NCBI GenBank assembly: GCA_963748385.1
Contig: CAVVIQ010000013.1
Coordinates: 186,001 to 250,000, forward strand
DNA length: 64,000 nucleotides
Origin: Rhodoblastus sp963748385
GTDB taxonomy: Bacteria; Pseudomonadota; Alphaproteobacteria; Rhizobiales; Beijerinckiaceae
Direction: 5' to 3'
The notes beneath the pieces were generated by a model. That model was given only the letters and a program-made list of their open reading frames with translations. It did not search any database and was not told the origin of the DNA. How positions within the stretch are numbered: position 1 is the first letter of the stretch; each line of letters opens with the position of its first letter. The position numbers were made by a program, and so were the translations under genes. Shown piece after piece: positions 45,670 to 54,745 of the stretch.

Positions 45670-48600
45670 ATGACTTATCGGCTCGCAGCGCGCTATAATC
45701 GAACAAGAAGAGACGCGAGCCGACTGGCGCTGACGTTGTCCGTCGCCGTTTTGGCCGCCTCGCCCGCTTTGGCCCAGCGCGCCAATCTCGCGCCTGTGCT
45801 CGGTGTCACCGGCCCTCTGTCCAACGCCGCCACGCCATCCAATGTTAAGTCGGAAGTCTCGACGCAGACCGTCGCCCAGCAAAAGCCGCCGCCTGATGCG
45901 GCAAGGCGGGTGGCCTTGGTGCGGGCGGTGAGAATCGAAGGCGGCTTCCCCGAGTTCCAGGCTCAGATGTCCGCCTTGATCGCAGGGGTCGAAGGCCGCC
46001 GGATCACCCTTGCGCAAGCATACCAATTCGCCGCCGCCGTTCAGCAGACCTATCTCGACGCCGGCTACCCGCTCGTCAACGCCGTGCTGGAGCCGCAAGC
46101 CTTTGCGCGTGGCGAAATTCGCGTGAGGGTCATCGACGGCTTCATCGAAAGCCTGGATCTTTCCGGCGTGCCTGAAGAAATCCGCGGCCTGGTCCGCGCG
46201 CGCCTGAGCCCCATCGTCGGGCGCCGCCACCTCACCAAGGCGGAGCTTCAGCGCCATATTCAGCTGCTTGGCGAACTGCCGGGCGTGAGCGGAGGCACGG
46301 CGTCGAAACTCGGGGACGAGGTCGGGGGCGTGGTTCTCATTGTCAAGGCGACGCAGACGCCCTTCACCTCGGCGACGAGCGTCAATAATTATTTGCCCAG
46401 TGAATACGGGACTTATCTGTTTACCCAGACATTCAGCATCAATAATGCGTTGGGATTCGGGGAGAACCTGCACGCCGGGTTCAGTTCCGGCACCGACTTC
46501 GGGAGATTTTTTGACGGGACCGCTCAAACCGAATCGTTCGACTTCGGCGGTTTCGTGCCGATCGGCGCGGATGGTTTCACGCTCGGCGCCGGCTACGCCC
46601 AGTCGCGCAGCTTGCCCTCGCCGGCCTTTACGCTGCTTAGCCCCGGTTATGTCGCTCCGGAAAGCTCTTATGACGAATTGCAGCGTGCCTCCGTGCGCGC
46701 CAACTATCCGCTGCTTCTGACGAAGGAGCAGTCGCTGCATGTCCAGTTTGGCTTCGATTTTGTGGACAACATTTCGTCCCTCACTCCATATCCTCACAGC
46801 AACCTGTTCGGGCTGCCCGACTTCAGCTTTTTCCACGACCAGTATGAAGATCTGCGCGCCGCCGCCGAATGGCATGTCGCTTTCCCCTGGTCCTGGGGCG
46901 GCAATGCGATCAGCGGGGTTGTTTACGAGCATGGGCTGGGCGGGCTGAACGGCAGCCTCCTCGAACCGTTGTCGAGGCCGGGAGCGAGCCCGGATTTCAG
47001 CAAGCTCTATGGCGAAGTCCATATCACTCAGCCTTTGCCGGAAGGTTTGGTCCTTTCCCTGTTGGGCCGCGCCCAGACTGGCTTTGGCCAGTCGCTGATG
47101 GAATCGGAAGAATTGCAGCTCGCGGGCCCTGACGCTTTGTCCGGCTTCGGCCTCGGCACGCTCTATGTCGACAACGGGGCGGTGGGCCGCGCCGAATTGC
47201 AGCGCCCGCTGGCGGTGCAACTGGGCGGAGCGGCGGGGATTGCGACGCCCTATCTTTTCGGCGCCTGGGGCGGCGGAACTTTCCAGCATGTGTACCTTGG
47301 CGAGAATCCCAACGTCGACGCGACGTCCTTCGGCGCCGGGCTCAGGGCCAACGGCAAATTCACAGGCTGGCCGTTCGCCGAAACCCTGGGTCTCGAACTC
47401 GCGCGCGTGAATTCCAATGTGCCTTATGCGCGGGAAGGTTACGCCGCCACCTTCAACTATCAGATGACCTATGCCGGCGACCCCCTCGGCGCCCCCCATC
47501 TCGGATTGGCGCGCCCGGTCGAACGCGGCGCCGTCGACTTCACTTCTTCGGGTTTCTACGCCGGCCTGAACTCCGGTTATGCGTTCGACGCCAGTCCCAA
47601 TATCGCCTCGGTCGGCAGGGTGGTCTCGAACGCGGCGGACATGTTTTACAATAGCCCCAACGGCGCGCAGGTTTCGGCCGCCAACATCACCGGCGCGGCT
47701 GCGGCCTCCGGCGACACGGCGATCGGCGGCGGGCAGGTGGGCTACAATTTCATCAGCGGCCGCTGGCTGCTTGGCGGCGAAGCCGACATCCAGGGCGCCG
47801 GCCAGGCGTCGATATCGCAGTCAACCCGTACGGCAAACGCCGTGGTCAACGGCGATTCTCAACCGGTGACGACCGTTTTCGACGATAGCAAGAGCCTCGA
47901 CTGGCTCGGCACCTTGCGCGGCCGCGTCGGGTTTTCGGCGACGCCCGAACTTCTTGCCTATGTCACGGGCGGCCTCGCCTACGGTGGCGTCAGCGCCAAT
48001 TCCCGCGCGACGCAGAGTTGGCCCGACACGCCTGCGCACACGCCCTATTCCCTCGCTTCCTCGTCGGCAGCCTCTGGCGGCTATTCCGATACGCTTATCG
48101 GCTGGACGATCGGCGGCGGCCTCGAATGGATGTTCGCGCCGGGGCTCAGCCTGAAGGGCGAGTATCTCTATTACGATCTCGGCCAGGGCGATTTCCCGTC
48201 CGGAACGCTGGTGACCGCGCCTCTCAGCGGAATCGGCGGCAAGAATATCGTCGCGTCCAGCTCTTCGGCCCGTTACGAAGGTTCAATCGTCCGCATCGGC
48301 CTCAACTATCATTTCGGCGCGCAAGACCCGCGGCGCCCGCTGATCGTCAAGGGACCGGAAGTGAAATCCGGACCCGTCTGGAACGGCTTCTATGCCGGTC
48401 TCAACGCCGGTTATGATTGGGGCGTCCATTCGAAGGCGTCCAATAGCGCCATCGTAGGATCGGCTGCTCTCGACCATTTATTGGGCATCACATGGGCGCC
48501 CTACCTGGCGGAGGCGATCGCCGGCGATTCCACACCGGCGCCGAACGGATATATCGGCGGCGGCCAGGTCGGCTACAACCTTCAGCTCAACCGCGGCTTG

Positions 48601-49125
48601 CTCGGTCTCGAGGCGGACATTCAAGGCTCCGGGGCGAATGGTCAGGGCTCCTACACCACTTATTCTTCGACCCCCCCTTTCAACCTGTTCGCGCTGACGA
48701 CGCACGTCGACAACACGGCGTCCCTGGACTGGCTCGGCACGCTGCGCGGACGCCTGGGGCTTTTCCTGCGGTCGGACCTGCTCGGTTATTTGACCGGCGG
48801 TCTGGCGTATGGCGAGACCAGCTCGGGCACATTCATCGATCAGCAATGGAATGGAACGTTATCCCCGTTCTTTCACACCTCCGGCTCCAGCGGCTTGAAT
48901 AACAGCCTTATGGCCGGCTGGACCGCCGGCGCGGGTCTGGAATGGATGTTCTCCGGCGCCCTGAGCCTGAAAGCGGAATATTTGTACTATGATCTGGGCG
49001 AAGCTCGCTACGGCGCGTCGCCGGCTTCCTTGACCTTTGGACTGTCCAATACCGTTCTCCCCTCCACCGCGTTCCGTTACGATGGTCAACTCGTCAGGAT
49101 CGGCCTGAACTACCACTTCGACTGA
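45670..49125 (+). CDS. TpsB/ShlB-type transporter fused to two opacity-type beta-barrels
   Basis: 1151 residues. Signal peptide (to about AQ37), a ShlB-type POTRA domain (about 80-155: VRIEGGFPEFQ..., ARGEIRVRVIDGFIESL), a second POTRA-like stretch and a large FhaC/ShlB barrel (about 185-620), then two Omp25/RopB-style opacity barrels, each starting GFYAGLN-x-GY (about 628 and 905) and each ending RIGLNYHF (about 882 and the C-terminus). The first part fits the outer membrane pore of a two-partner secretion system; the last two are 8-strand barrels of the family usually found alone. No TpsA exoprotein gene adjoins. ATG 45670 follows AGGGAG; no stop or frame break. Either a genuine triple-barrel fusion or an unusually large OMP. 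Confidence 0.8.
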   Translation: MTYRLAARYNRTRRDASRLALTLSVAVLAASPALAQRANLAPVLGVTGPLSNAATPSNVKSEVSTQTVAQQKPPPDAARRVALVRAVRIEGGFPEFQAQMSALIAGVEGRRITLAQAYQFAAAVQQTYLDAGYPLVNAVLEPQAFARGEIRVRVIDGFIESLDLSGVPEEIRGLVRARLSPIVGRRHLTKAELQRHIQLLGELPGVSGGTASKLGDEVGGVVLIVKATQTPFTSATSVNNYLPSEYGTYLFTQTFSINNALGFGENLHAGFSSGTDFGRFFDGTAQTESFDFGGFVPIGADGFTLGAGYAQSRSLPSPAFTLLSPGYVAPESSYDELQRASVRANYPLLLTKEQSLHVQFGFDFVDNISSLTPYPHSNLFGLPDFSFFHDQYEDLRAAAEWHVAFPWSWGGNAISGVVYEHGLGGLNGSLLEPLSRPGASPDFSKLYGEVHITQPLPEGLVLSLLGRAQTGFGQSLMESEELQLAGPDALSGFGLGTLYVDNGAVGRAELQRPLAVQLGGAAGIATPYLFGAWGGGTFQHVYLGENPNVDATSFGAGLRANGKFTGWPFAETLGLELARVNSNVPYAREGYAATFNYQMTYAGDPLGAPHLGLARPVERGAVDFTSSGFYAGLNSGYAFDASPNIASVGRVVSNAADMFYNSPNGAQVSAANITGAAAASGDTAIGGGQVGYNFISGRWLLGGEADIQGAGQASISQSTRTANAVVNGDSQPVTTVFDDSKSLDWLGTLRGRVGFSATPELLAYVTGGLAYGGVSANSRATQSWPDTPAHTPYSLASSSAASGGYSDTLIGWTIGGGLEWMFAPGLSLKGEYLYYDLGQGDFPSGTLVTAPLSGIGGKNIVASSSSARYEGSIVRIGLNYHFGAQDPRRPLIVKGPEVKSGPVWNGFYAGLNAGYDWGVHSKASNSAIVGSAALDHLLGITWAPYLAEAIAGDSTPAPNGYIGGGQVGYNLQLNRGLLGLEADIQGSGANGQGSYTTYSSTPPFNLFALTTHVDNTASLDWLGTLRGRLGLFLRSDLLGYLTGGLAYGETSSGTFIDQQWNGTLSPFFHTSGSSGLNNSLMAGWTAGAGLEWMFSGALSLKAEYLYYDLGEARYGASPASLTFGLSNTVLPSTAFRYDGQLVRIGLNYHFD

Positions 49126-49227
49126 CGGTTTGACGCTCCCGGGCCAGGCGGTCGCCGCTCGACAGCGGCGTCGCCGGGGGTGATCGACGCCCTTTCCGCC
49201 AAAGCTTCCGAACTGCCGCGACCGCGT

Positions 49228-49473
49228 TCAGGCCACGGAGGCTTGCGCCCTGAACGCGACGGGCGCTTCAACTCCGAGGCCCGCCAGCATTTCCAGCGCC
49301 TCCTGCGGATCGATCTTGGCGACGGCGATTTTCCCGTGAAGGATCAGGAAATCGCCGATCTGCGGGTCGTCGATCACGTCCAATATGGCCTCTTCGGTGA
49401 AATCGCCGACTTTCACCAGCGCTTTTTCGTCCGGCAGCAGTTCGACGATTTGAAACGGCAATGGCTGGCACAT
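49228..49473 (-). CDS. HypC/HupF-family protein
   Basis: 81 residues. Starts MCQPLPF, with Cys2 in the position of the catalytic cysteine of HypC (usual motif MC-x-x-P), then ALVKVGD, GDFLILHGKIAVAKID and a C-terminal helix with LEMLAGL, matching the HypC/HybG barrel protein pattern of hydrogenase maturation chaperones. No other hyp or hydrogenase gene is in the window; instead it follows epsD on the same strand with 65 bases between. It may be an orphan repurposed for another metal or redox job. GGGAGG precedes the ATG. Confidence 0.7.
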   Translation of the reverse strand: MCQPLPFQIVELLPDEKALVKVGDFTEEAILDVIDDPQIGDFLILHGKIAVAKIDPQEALEMLAGLGVEAPVAFRAQASVA

Positions 49474-49538
49474 GGGAACCTCCCTTCCTGGACGCCTCTC
49501 GGGGCGCCTGAAATCGTGAAGCCGGCTCGTCCCGCCGG

Positions 49539-50414
49539 CTATTTCGTGGCCGCGTCTTTCATCACGTCGGCATAATGGCCCTCGAAAGTCGCAGATTTTA
49601 GGGCGTCGCTCTGCGATTGCTGCTCGATGGCTCCGAACTTTTCGCGGGCGATCATTTCCTTGGCGAGTTTCGCGGCCTCCGCGCCGGTCAGAGGCTTGGG
49701 CTGGACGGACGTGACGGTGAAGAAATCGCCGCCGCTCGGCGTCCTCGCGAAAAACACGTCATCCGCATGTTTGGCTTCCAGCTGCTCCGAGATCTTTTCC
49801 GGCAGGACGGCGGTGTCGAGCGCGCCGGACGACTTTTTCATGGGAACATTCATTTGGGTGAGTTTGGCCTCGACATCCGCCAGGGTCTTGGCGTCCCTGG
49901 TCGCGGCGCCGACCTCCGGGGTCACGCTTTGCGGCGGAATCTGGATATGGTCGGCGAGGATGATCGCGCGTTGGGCGAAGCGCGCCGGATGCGCGGCGAT
50001 ATACTGGTCGATGTCGGTCTGCCCGATGGCGGCGATCTCGCTCGACATGCGGCGTTGCATTTGCGCCTGGGCGAGCAGATTCTCCTTGTTGCGGTACAGG
50101 TCGAGCTGGACCGTCGGCTCGCGGTCGAGCTTTGCGACGACCGCCTGATGGGCGAGCGCCTTGCGCGCGAGGATTTCCGTCAGGATCTTGCGGGTGACGG
50201 CGTCGTCACGCTTGTCGGCCGGAATATTGGCGTGCCGGAATTCGTTTTCGATTTCCTGTGCCGTTATGTCCTCGCCGTAGACATGGCCAACGACCTGTCC
50301 GAGCGGCTTGTCGGCGCTCCTTTTGCCGCAACCGGAGAGAAGAAGAACCGCCACGGCCACGGCGCCGAAAGCCGGATTGATCGCAAAACCGGTCTTTCTC
50401 ATAATCTTCGACAT
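49539..50414 (-). CDS. epsD: EpsD-type peptidyl-prolyl isomerase lipoprotein
   Basis: 291 residues. Lipobox LLSGC (Cys29) makes it an outer or inner membrane lipoprotein facing the periplasm. The chain is of the EpsD type: SurA/PpiD-like N-terminal helices (TQAEIENEFRH style, here TAQEIENEFRH), then a parvulin-like C-terminal part. EpsD genes travel with exosortase/EPS clusters and presumably fold exported components. Start at 50414 (MSKIMRKTGF), with GGAGAG 7 bases before; the frame upstream to 50678 is not used. Symbol given for resemblance to the exosortase-linked family. Confidence 0.78.
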   Translation of the reverse strand: MSKIMRKTGFAINPAFGAVAVAVLLLSGCGKRSADKPLGQVVGHVYGEDITAQEIENEFRHANIPADKRDDAVTRKILTEILARKALAHQAVVAKLDREPTVQLDLYRNKENLLAQAQMQRRMSSEIAAIGQTDIDQYIAAHPARFAQRAIILADHIQIPPQSVTPEVGAATRDAKTLADVEAKLTQMNVPMKKSSGALDTAVLPEKISEQLEAKHADDVFFARTPSGGDFFTVTSVQPKPLTGAEAAKLAKEMIAREKFGAIEQQSQSDALKSATFEGHYADVMKDAATK

Positions 50415-50598
50415 GTCACTTCTCTCCTTGAGCGACGGCGCCGGGAGCGGAACGCGCCCGGGCCGTCCTGTCGTGAAACGCGCGTAAAAGCCGCGCCATA
50501 GTAAATCCCCTGGCGACCGGAAGCGCAACCGGCAGGCCACATTCAAACATTGGGGCCGGACCTGCGCCGTGCCAATGGCCGCCGGACGCCCTGCGGAC

Positions 50599-52005
50599 TC
50601 AGCGCGGCGGCTCGGGCGCCTCGACGCCCGTTTCGGTGGCGCGATCTGAAGGGCGAATCTGGCCGTCGGCGCCTTCATTCGCGCCGCGCCCCAGCACCTG
50701 GGCGTAGGCGGCCAGATATTTCTTCTCCTCGCGCTCCCATTTGAACGCCGTATCCGACAATTTTTTGGCGGTTTCCGATTTGGACCGCCGCAGGGCGTCG
50801 TCCTTCATCAGCTCCAGGCAGGCGCGCGCCAGCCCCTTGGCGTCGGGCGTCGGGGCGTAGACGCCGGCGTCCCCCAGCAGGCGCCGAGTTTCCGTGAGCG
50901 GAAAGGCGACGGTGGGAATGCCGAGGGCGCAATATTCGAAGACCTTGTTCATGCTCATCTTGTCGTTGGTCTCGTTCACCGGGTCCGGAATGATCCCGAT
51001 ATCGAAGGCGCTCAAATGCCGCATGAGGCGTTCTCCGCTGAGGAAACCGGTGAAGGTCACGTGATCCGCGACGCCCAGTTCCTCCGCCAGGGCGCGCGCG
51101 GAGCCGAGCGCCGGGCCGTCGCCGACGACGAGAGCTTGGAAATCGGAGAAATCGAGTTCGCGGATGAGATGGGCGACGGCGCGCACGAGATAATCGAGGC
51201 CGTCCTGGTCGCCGATGATGCCGAGATAGCCGAGCACGAACTTCCTGCCCCCGGCGACGCCCGGCTCGGGCTGCGTGCGATAGATATTCTTGCGATCGGG
51301 AATGGAATAGACCGCGGAAACCTTTTCCGGCGCCTTGGCCCCGCGCTCCAGAGCGATTTCGCGGAACGTGTCGTTGGCGGTGATGACGAAATCGGCCGAT
51401 TTGTAGGTCAGCCATTCGGCGCCGCGCAGCAGCCAGTAGAACACGCCCTTCCTGCCGAACTTGGCGACGAACAGTTCGGGGCAGAGATCGTGCTGGTCGA
51501 AGATGAAGCGGACGCCGAGCAGCCGGAAGGGCAGGGCGGCCAGGAAGATGAGATCGGGCGGGTTGCAGGCCTGGATGACGGAAACGCCCTTCGCCCGGTA
51601 GATCCTGAGCAGCAGCCGGAATTCGTGGAACAAGGCGAAGGAATATTCCGCCAGAAAGGCCAGCTTGCCGCGCGCCTCCACCGGCAGCGGGTGGCGGTGG
51701 ATTTCTATGCCGTCGATCTCTTCATATTCCTTGCGGTAGTCCTGGTTCAGCGGGCAGATGACGCAGACCCGGTAGCCGGCGTCGCGCAGGGCTTTCGCTT
51801 CCTGCCAGACGCGGCGGTCGAAGGGAACCGGGAGATTCTCGACGACGATGACGCAGGCGCCGGAATGGGAATTTCGGTCCAAGGCAAACCTCTTGAACGC
51901 GGCGCGGAAGCCAGCTTCGAACGGAACGCGCGACGGGCGGCCGGGCCGGAGGGCGAGGAGCCTCACGGCGCAGGGGGCCGAACGCGCCTCCGGCGTATCG
52001 TCCAT
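50599..52005 (-). CDS. Glycosyltransferase, GT4-type
   Basis: 468 residues. GT-B fold: N-terminal ENLPVPFDRRVWQEAKAL, then YKSADFVITANDTF, and the C-terminal donor site with EX7E-like PVNETNDKMSMNKVFEYCALG, typical of GT4 enzymes assembling exopolysaccharides. Sugar and acceptor unknown. Upstream of epsD on the same strand (184 bases), so the two probably share a transcript. ATG 52005 is the longest start; a later one near VIVVENLPVP is possible since residues 1-48 are Arg-rich and may not be native. Confidence 0.87.
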   Translation of the reverse strand: MDDTPEARSAPCAVRLLALRPGRPSRVPFEAGFRAAFKRFALDRNSHSGACVIVVENLPVPFDRRVWQEAKALRDAGYRVCVICPLNQDYRKEYEEIDGIEIHRHPLPVEARGKLAFLAEYSFALFHEFRLLLRIYRAKGVSVIQACNPPDLIFLAALPFRLLGVRFIFDQHDLCPELFVAKFGRKGVFYWLLRGAEWLTYKSADFVITANDTFREIALERGAKAPEKVSAVYSIPDRKNIYRTQPEPGVAGGRKFVLGYLGIIGDQDGLDYLVRAVAHLIRELDFSDFQALVVGDGPALGSARALAEELGVADHVTFTGFLSGERLMRHLSAFDIGIIPDPVNETNDKMSMNKVFEYCALGIPTVAFPLTETRRLLGDAGVYAPTPDAKGLARACLELMKDDALRRSKSETAKKLSDTAFKWEREEKKYLAAYAQVLGRGANEGADGQIRPSDRATETGVEAPEPPR

Positions 52006-52396
52006 TTCGACGGCGGCGCCAACCCGCGGGCCGGATCGTCGTCGACTCTTTTCCAGAAAATTTCCTCACCGCTATATCGCGGCGGCTGATTCGACGCACG
52101 CGAATTCTCGGATCCGGCGCGCGACCCCCCGCCTCGGCGAGGCTCTCTCCCCCGGCCTGTTTCCGCTCTGTGCAGCGGATCGATGTTTTTCGCACGCCGA
52201 CCCGATCCGGCTCAATGTTCGAGCACATTTGCCGCAAGCATATACGGTAAATATATTTTTAAGGTTTTGCATGCAACGAATGGTTGCAGGAGCAGCGGGG
52301 CGATTTACGGGTTTACGCTCGCGGCGCATAATGCTAACCTTACGCTAATTGTTATCTGCCTCGCCCGGGTCAGGCGCGCTTCATTGGGGGGCTCAG
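52006..52396. other. Intergenic region with divergent promoters
   Basis: 391 bases between the glycosyltransferase (minus) and the PEP-CTERM gene (plus). No gene seen. GGGGGG followed by CTCAG precedes the ATG at 52397; an AT-rich patch (TATACGGTAAATATATTTTTAAGG, in part) near 52240-52265 is a promoter candidate. Confidence 0.35.
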
Positions 52397-52963
52397 ATGC
52401 GCAAAATTATTTCGTCTCTTGCTGTCGGTTCGATCGCCCTGGGCGCCGCCCTCGCGCTGGCGCCTCTGGCCGCGCAGGCCGAGACGCTTCTCGTTACGGT
52501 GACGGATACCGGCGTGCCGGTTGGTGACGACGGCGCCACAACCACCATCACCGCGTCATGGGATCAGAGCTCCAATCCGACGCCGATCACGATGAACGGA
52601 ACTACGCAGAAAGACGTTTCAACCGACGTTTCGGTCTGGAACTATACAGCGTCATACCCGTGCCAAAGCTGCGTTACGGACGTCGTGTGGTATAATCCCG
52701 ATGCTGGTATGGGGGGCGGCCTTTCGACGGGGGATTACGTCATCAATGTCGTTTCCGATCAAGCATACAGCGGAGGGGAGTTTGACCCTTCGTTCGCTGT
52801 TGGCGTTTTTCCGGGTACCGACTACACTACTGGGCGCTCTGCGACCATCACCATCACGGCTGTGCCTGAGGCGTCCACCTGGGCGCTTATGCTGCTCGGC
52901 TTCGCCGGTCTCGGTCTGGCCGGCTATCGCGCTTCCCGGAAGGGCGCCGCCGTGGCGGCGTGA
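52397..52963 (+). CDS. PEP-CTERM-sorted secreted protein
   Basis: 188 residues. Signal peptide (MRKIISSLAVGSIALGAALA... cleaved near AQA), a beta-rich mature domain with repeated Thr/Asp (VTDTGVPVGDDGATTTI), and a C-terminal sorting signal at about 156-188: VPEASTWALMLLGFAG, LGLAGYRASRK. The motif is PEA rather than PEP, followed by the hydrophobic helix and Arg/Lys tail that exosortase recognises. A likely substrate of the exosortase 1.8 kb away. An in-frame TTG at 52349 was rejected in favour of the ATG. Mature function unknown. Confidence 0.85.
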   Translation: MRKIISSLAVGSIALGAALALAPLAAQAETLLVTVTDTGVPVGDDGATTTITASWDQSSNPTPITMNGTTQKDVSTDVSVWNYTASYPCQSCVTDVVWYNPDAGMGGGLSTGDYVINVVSDQAYSGGEFDPSFAVGVFPGTDYTTGRSATITITAVPEASTWALMLLGFAGLGLAGYRASRKGAAVAA

Positions 52964-53676
52964 GCGGGAGATTTTTCCTCGCGAAGGCGCCTGCCGCCGA
53001 GGGCGAGGGGCGGGCGCTTGCCGCGTGGGAGCGCGGGCGTTTCATCCTCCGAGGCCGAAGATTTCCCGAAATTGCGCCTCCTTGCGTCATTTCCGTCTCT
53101 GGTCGCCCGCAGATTTCGCCTTGCGCCCGTTGACTGGCGGGGCATATCAATTTAATTTTAAAAAGGGTGGATGGTAAATTAGTAAGCCGTTAGAGATTGC
53201 TATCTAAGGTTGTGTCCACGGTGGGTTCAGCGTGTCGCGGCGCTTCCACGATAAGTCGATTGGTTTCGCCATGAATCATCTCGTCTCCGCCATGTATGCC
53301 AATCTGACGCGCGTTTGCGACGCGTCGCTGGAAGACGCTGTCGGCGTCCGTATTCATTGGGCGCCCTCTTTCCCGATCACGACGATCCTCTTTCCCGTTC
53401 ACCGCATGGTTCGCAACTATGCGGATTATCGCGCGCTCGTCGTCGCTCCCGTGGCCTCAAAAAATTGAATCGAGCTTGTTGAGTCCGTCGCCTGTTGGCA
53501 GGTCGAAGCGGTCCTGACAGCGGCGGCGGAGGAAAGAAGCGTTGCTGTTTCGTCCCACGGTTGTATGACGATTCGGGCGCGCGTGACCGTTCGGGCGTTG
53601 CGGTCGCGTGGCCAGAAAGGCGCTGCCGGCGGATTGCGAATTTTGTGGACGGGCGCTTCTCCCGCACGGCGCGGGC
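52964..53676. other. Intergenic region, no gene recognised
   Basis: 713 bases. Several open frames exist on both strands but none has a start signal, known motif or codon pattern I would defend. Around 53150-53210 the sequence drops in GC. Confidence 0.4.
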
Positions 53677-54378
53677 TTAACGGATAAAATCCCTTATTTG
53701 CGCGGCGGGAACGAAATATTTGGCGAGGTCGCGCAGGGTCCTGCCCTTGCCTGCGGCCGACGCAGCCGCGACAAGCTGGATTTTCCGGCTCATGATCCCC
53801 ATCAGGCATTTTTTTTTCGCGTCGAACACGCCGGAGCCGGAATTGCCGGTGGTCGCGACGTCGGCGATCACTGTGTCGAACCGGTTCCGGACATCGGACG
53901 GCAGCAGTTGCGGCGCCATGATGCGCGAGGCGGCCACCACATCCGGAGTCACCGTCACCACGGGTTGGCCGGGACGTGGCGGCGACGGGCAAAGCGGGAT
54001 CATGGAGAGGGCGAGGCGCATCGGCAAAAGACGCGGATCGATGCGCAGAAGCGAGAGGTCCACGCGCTCGAATTCGCCCTGCCGGACGATGGTCGCGGGC
54101 AGGCTTTTCCCCGCGATGACCACGTTGGGGTTTGCCGCCGTGGCGCCGCCCACCACATGAGCGGCGGTGATCACCAGTCCCTGGCCGAGATAGATCCCAT
54201 AGCCCGGCCATGGCTGCGGCGGCGACCGGACGATGTTGACGGCGAAGGATTTCAGATCGTCATAAGGAGTCGGGCGCCGGGAAAACCCGCCGGCGTCGCG
54301 ACCTGCGGCCAAGGCCAGAAGCATGGCCATAGGCGCGGCCGCGCGCAGACGCGAAAATTTGTGGCGGATGGGAATCAT
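53677..54378 (-). CDS. Trypsin-like serine protease, exported
   Basis: 233 residues. N-terminal hydrophobic signal (APMAMLLALAAG), then a chymotrypsin-fold domain with the triad His74 (VITAAHVVG), Asp107 (ERVDLSLLRID) and Ser180 (TTGNSGSGVFD). No PDZ domain, so it is not a DegP-type chaperone protease. It sits between the PEP-CTERM protein and exosortase genes and might trim exported proteins; the link is positional only. Start at ATG 54378. Confidence 0.85.
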   Translation of the reverse strand: MIPIRHKFSRLRAAAPMAMLLALAAGRDAGGFSRRPTPYDDLKSFAVNIVRSPPQPWPGYGIYLGQGLVITAAHVVGGATAANPNVVIAGKSLPATIVRQGEFERVDLSLLRIDPRLLPMRLALSMIPLCPSPPRPGQPVVTVTPDVVAASRIMAPQLLPSDVRNRFDTVIADVATTGNSGSGVFDAKKKCLMGIMSRKIQLVAAASAAGKGRTLRDLAKYFVPAAQIRDFIR

Positions 54379-54745
54379 TCGGGTTGTGTTTTCTGGTTTG
54401 TCTCGATGCGATTGGACATTCTGACGCTAAACACGAGAAGGGAAAAGCAACGAAACGACGGGCGGCGGCTGTGGACTCGCGCGCGTGGCGCGATATAGTT
54501 CAACATCGTCCGCATGGACGAATGACGGGGCGCGGAATTGGTATTTTCTTCGCCAAGGGCTGGGGCTTCGACGCCTGGAGGGCGAGAGCGGCCGTCGCAT
54601 CGGGGCCTTGGCGCCAAAGCGGCGTTCAGTTCCGCGAGATCCATGGCGGATGCGGCGACGTGGGGATTGAACGGAATGACTTGGACAATGCCGCGTCGAG
54701 CGGCCTCCGCCCAAAAAAATCCCGTCGTCTGGCGCGCGCGGTGAC
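54379..54745. other. Intergenic region before exosortase
   Basis: 367 bases, divergent between protease (minus) and exosortase (plus). No gene seen; the control region for both genes should lie here. Confidence 0.35.

Noticed and set aside
49228..49473. Hydrogenase operon at this site
   Set aside because: Only a HypC-like gene is present; no hydrogenase or other hyp gene in the window.
53232..53468. Short plus-strand gene between the PEP-CTERM gene and the protease
   Set aside because: No ribosome binding site, no recognised motif, and composition like surrounding non-coding DNA.
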